DNA from: Volvox africanus
Lineage: Eukaryota > Chlorophyta > Chlorophyceae > Chlamydomonadales > Volvocaceae
NCBI GenBank assembly: GCA_030268105.1
Contig: BSDZ01000022.1
Span: 992,001 to 1,056,000 of the forward strand
Reading direction: 5' to 3'
DNA length: 64,000 nucleotides
Shown: piece by piece, positions 49,210 to 64,000 of the stretch
Position numbering within the stretch: the first letter of the stretch is position 1
How the letters are laid out: the number at the start of each line of letters is the position of its first letter
The notes under the pieces: model-generated
What the model saw: only the letters and a program-made list of their open reading frames with translations
Told to the model about the DNA's origin: nothing
Databases searched by the model: none
Made by a program: the position numbers and the translations under genes

Positions 49210-51605
49210 ACTTGTTTAAGTCCCATGGATGCCCTCTTAGGGGTCCCGAGCAAGGCGGCGAATTGGCCTGGGTATCTCATCCATTTATACGGCAAAACAT
49301 CCCCATTTGAGTCCGTGTGAAATCTACATAGGCGCAACTGTTCTCACCCTCCCGCGCCCCCATGCCAAGCAACGTTCTATCTGCTTCGTTGAACGGAGCT
49401 CCCAGAAAGCGCGTTTGACATAAGCTTCCAGTGCTTAGTTCCCACTTCAATGATGTTATGGAGGCTGATGGCTTCGATCATCCGGAACCACGTGTTCAAA
49501 ATTGTGCAACACCTGCTGCAAGCTTTGCAAGCAAAGCGCTCTACAGCTAGCAGTCAAGGGTGTCTGTGTGTGTATAGTAGTTAACTAGGTATGCAATTTG
49601 TAGATTGGTCTGTGAGTACTAGATACTGTATGGTAGTTCTAAGCTAACACCGTGAGGCGTAGGGGCCTCTCAATAATCAGCCCAAGCAGTGCCGCGGCAC
49701 AAACTCGTATGATGGAGCGGCTAACCGGAGCCTTTCACGACGACATCATTTAGGGCCAAGGTCTGTAACATGAGAACTTCGGGAACATTCATCATAAAGG
49801 CTTATGTCGTTATCAATTACACACATCCTATCGGCAGGATAGATTTAGGCCCGCCTTCCTGTTTATTTAAAGCGCGGGGGCTCGTACACAGGGCCGCATA
49901 TCATAACATGCTATACATAAGCAGGAACAGCAACCAAGTGACGGAGGTAAAGGGTAGGTGTTGTCAGCAATAACCATAAGCACAGGTTGCTAATCTGTAC
50001 AGGACTCAAAAGCCTCGTAATTGGTGGACTTGGGATGCTTGCAGAAAAGAAAATCCGAATTGTGGATAGCCTTTGGCCCCGCCTGCACACGGGCTCCAAT
50101 CTTGTGATGACGTCGGTGGGCGTCCGCGGGCGTCCGACTTAGGTTTGGGTTTGGGTTGTAGCATCCAATCCGGAGAGGAGTCCAGGAACTTATCAGAGTA
50201 TAAGATAGATTTTAGATCTCAAATATAGTTACGAGTAATCTAGCAAATAGAAAGCGCGCTTTTGCGGTATCCGTATCCGCCAGATGCATTCGACGACGGC
50301 CTGCAGCGTGAAAGGGTCACGAACTCACGACTGATATATAGTCGGATACGAATGCCCCAATTATACCCTCAATATTTGTAAAGCCTCTCAGAATACCCTT
50401 ACATACGTGAAGAAGAAGAAAATATTATGTGCGACATGTAGGGCAGCTGGACAGAAATGTCAGACGATACGGATTAGTAACTTGAGCTAAGGTTAGTAAC
50501 ATGGCTGGGGTCATGAGCATGGGTAACCAGCGTAGACTGGCCAAGGCGCTTCATGAAATTCGTCGTGTGAGAGGGACTCGGTCAGGCAAGACGGTATTAT
50601 ACCGTTAACTTTTCTTTTCTTTTAATTTTTGTCCATTTGCTATCTCGATTTTTTTTCTCATAATACTTTTTTAAGTTTCCTTTTGTTTTTGGTTTTGCGT
50701 GTTTAGCGGTCCGTGAGCCTCATGGCTCGTTCCAGGCCTTACGAGTTTACAAGCTTGTAATCATCATCATCATCATCATCATCATAAACTTAGCGCATTA
50801 AATATGTTGAAACTACGTTGGAAACGTGTGTTGTTATCTTGGGCGATTTTTCATGGCGCGTTATATCGTCCAGCGGGAACCTGCGGGAACGAGTACTGCA
50901 CACATTTCGCTGCAAGCAACTGAATGCGCGAATTCTTCAAGACATAATTAAATTAATCGCATAAAGAGGAAGAGGTCTCAAGTAATCAACTCCATCGACA
51001 GATCCACATACTTTAGCTGCCTCATGCAGATCGCGCTACACAACATTTACTTATTCATCCACGAAACAACCAGTTGAGACATCAAGTCCTCTGTAAAACA
51101 GGCATCTTCTTATTTATGTGTTCGACCTGTCAGCCTGTTCCCGACGAATGGACAGTCACGGCGGAAGATCGACAGCCGGCGGGATATCCATGTGACATAC
51201 TGACAAGGGTGCGATGTATCAATAATCTGTAGACGTCCAGATCCATAACGTTAATGGTATTCAATAGTTATTACGATTACTTTCAGTAAATACAGATTCG
51301 GTTCAGCTATGAAGTGCATGCATGCACCCAGATCATCAATGCCGCAACATAAATTATTTCAAGAGCACTTAACATATGTTGCATTTTGAAACTTAGTAGC
51401 AAAGGGCAATGCAAAGGTCTGTTGTAACGGCGCGGCCGTACTCGGTATGTGGTATTAGTCCGACCCATCTTTCGACGACAGCAGTGTCTGTGGATTAATG
51501 ACTGATCCGATGAAGGTTGCCAAATCCGTTCATGACTGTACAGAAATATAGTATTGATGAGGACCGGAAAATCACATATAAATTTGCGCATTTGGCGGAA
51601 GCGGT
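49210..51605. other. Intergenic region upstream of the LRR gene
   Basis: No coding block was recognised on either strand. It contains a short (CAT)n run at 50761-50785 and AT-rich sequence. The promoter of the LRR gene is expected at its right end. Confidence 0.4.
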
Positions 51606-62645
<11,040 letters not shown>

Positions 62646-62969
62646 GTAAGATACAATTCACAGATTCAATTTTTATTACTTACGTATTTAGGGTGAGGAA
62701 TGACTTGCCATCTATTCGTACATATGCATTACGCACTGGCATGAGCTAGCAGCAATAGTCAACAGAGCAGCAGCGTGCATGTGTTATGTTATTTGCTTGC
62801 AGATAGATGGCTGGATACAAAATGCTGCTTACAGATCGAATGATGAAACAAAATCCTCTCTAACGGTACATCTCACAATGTTTGATTGTGCTTATGTGTG
62901 CCATAAGGTTATGTGGAGTAGTATCATGGCGCATGCATTCGATATAAGTATATCAGCTACCCTATACAT
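62646..62969. other. Region after the last recognised LRR exon
   Basis: No further exon in phase could be supported. An AG at 62802 opens into a frame that stops at once. Later exons of the LRR gene may lie beyond the window. Confidence 0.35.
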
Positions 62970-63072
62970 ACAAAGCCACGTCCTCCTCCCCTGCGCTGTG
63001 GCTCGGTCCGGTCAGGACCCCCGGTGCTCGTCTTCGAAGGGCGAGTCGCCCACAGTGTAACACCCATACATA
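62970..63072 (-). repeat. Dispersed hairpin repeat, copy 5, left arm of inverted pair
   Basis: The reverse complement runs from TATGTATGGGTGTTACACTG through GGGCGACTCGCCC and GACGAGCACCGGGGGTCC to GGACGTGGCTTTG. It pairs with 63211-63313 with about four mismatches over 103 positions. Confidence 0.95.
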
Positions 63073-63210
63073 CATGTACTACCGTCGCCATCACAGATCC
63101 ACTATCTATTTTGCAACGGATGTGTGGATACTATCAATAACATATGTTAAATATATTATATACCTTATACTATATCTATTATATGTACCAATTACACATA
63201 CACACATATA

Positions 63211-63360
63211 TATGTATGGGTGTTACACTGTGGGCGACTCGCCCTTCAAAGACGAGCACCGGGGGTCCTGACCGGACCGAGCCACAGTGCAGGGGAGGAA
63301 CACGTGGCTTTGTCTGTCTTTCCTGCCACGTGCTCCCCCTCTCACTAGAGTCAGCGAGCC
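63211..63360 (+). repeat. Dispersed hairpin repeat, copy 6, right arm of inverted pair
   Basis: The most complete copy. Leader GGGTGTTACACTGTGGG, palindrome GGGCGACTCGCCC, core GACGAGCACCGGGGGTCC, then an 8-bp stem CACGTGGC (63301-63308) and GCCACGTG (63325-63332). The 138-nt spacer between the two arms is AT-rich. Confidence 0.95.
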
Positions 63361-64000
63361 CTCACAGGCTCTCGCCTGGCCACTAACAGAGCACTCAGGG
63401 CCACCAAGAAACCACAGAAAGGCCCAACAGAAAACGGGGGACACCTAGCTGCTCAAAGGATGGGGAAACCTCTCCTCTAACCCGAAACTGACCTGGCAAG
63501 AGCCTGACAGACACACACAGATCCCCTCAGAGGAGAAACACCAGCAGGAAAGCACACTCTTACACAGCCAAGCCGAAAGAACCCAACAAGAGGCGGAGGG
63601 GGGGATGACAAGCCAAACTGGCGCCCCCCTAGAAAGCCTTCCGGCCCCACCCAAAGCTGGCCCCGCAGACACCTGCACTGCACAAAAAGGAAAGAACTCT
63701 CTCGCTGACCCCCCCTAAAACCCTAAGGACCCGAAGCCTGGACACAGGAACCTCTAGCCACAAAACCCTCCACCCTCTCCCTTCCCCTCCTCAAGAACTA
63801 GACCGCCCTCTCCTTGTCTCTACCTCCCTCACTCTCCCCCTTTCCTCCCACAGAACCTCCTCCTCAAAACTCCTGCCCTAAAGCCCCTGCTCTGTTCTTG
63901 CTGTTCCATGGTCGGTGATGTCAACTGGATCTGCACACCGCATTTGCGTGCCAACTATGGCTAGGATGGGATGTTGTGGTCCCACTTGATCCCAGCCATA
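63361..64000. other. C-rich sequence to the window end, unassigned
   Basis: Cytosine-rich on the plus strand with AG-poor stretches and a CCCCCCTAAAACCCTAAGG telomere-like spot at 63710-63728. No conserved coding block was recognised on either strand. It may be the start of a longer repeat. Confidence 0.35.

Noticed and set aside
62779..63060. Possible next LRR exon after 62645
   Set aside because: Both AG acceptors near 62802-62808 lead to an early stop in the required phase.
63211..63360. tRNA or SINE with A/B box
   Set aside because: The palindromic leader recalls structured RNA, but no A/B-box pair, cloverleaf or terminal A/T run could be found.

Overview
This window is nuclear DNA from a green alga, most likely of the volvocine/Chlamydomonadales group. 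The evidence is intron-dense genes with GT-AG introns, UGUAA-type poly(A) signals about 26-180 nt after several stop codons, CCCTAAAA/TTTTAGGG telomere-like blocks, many long microsatellites, and a tandem pair of F-box-like/ankyrin-like proteins of a type expanded in these algae. No prokaryotic operon, plasmid or viral genome is present. Gene models were assembled by eye from conserved blocks, splice sites and codon phase. Exon borders are therefore proposals, good for most exons and approximate where stated.

Layout. (1) 330-2115, plus strand: a complete four-exon GNAT acetyltransferase of 165 aa. (2) 4336-25068, minus strand: a very large gene of about 41 exons for a Strawberry-notch/FORGETTER1 (FGT1) chromatin helicase-like protein. 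Its two helicase lobes are separated by an unusually long low-complexity insert of about 1,100 aa carrying a PHD finger, acidic tracts, a SUMO-interacting-type motif and psi-K-x-E motifs. (3) 27300-30944, minus: a GT92/DUF23-like glycosyltransferase with a probable N-terminal signal anchor. (4) 32539-37749, minus: a fold-type I PLP aminotransferase with a low-complexity insertion just before the catalytic-lysine motif. (5) 39931-42269 and 45932-48055, plus: two paralogous ankyrin-like genes sharing one exon layout. The second has an in-frame stop inside a possible 51-nt intron. (6) 51606-62645, plus: a secreted, cysteine-rich, sequon-rich LRR protein gene whose ten proposed exons keep phase throughout. 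Its introns carry most of the repeats in the window.

The introns of gene 6 hold the least expected material. One is a 5'-half group II intron fragment with the start of its reverse transcriptase, cut off at a dispersed repeat. Another is a family of short hairpin-bearing dispersed repeats, two of them forming a ~103-bp inverted pair. There is also a ~627-bp (TCTA)n array. A separate perfect 49-bp inverted repeat with a 13-nt loop lies upstream of the second ankyrin gene.

The genes do not form a pathway; they are neighbours on a eukaryotic chromosome. The GNAT and FGT1-like genes converge, the three minus-strand genes are arrayed head to tail, and the ankyrin pair is a local duplication.
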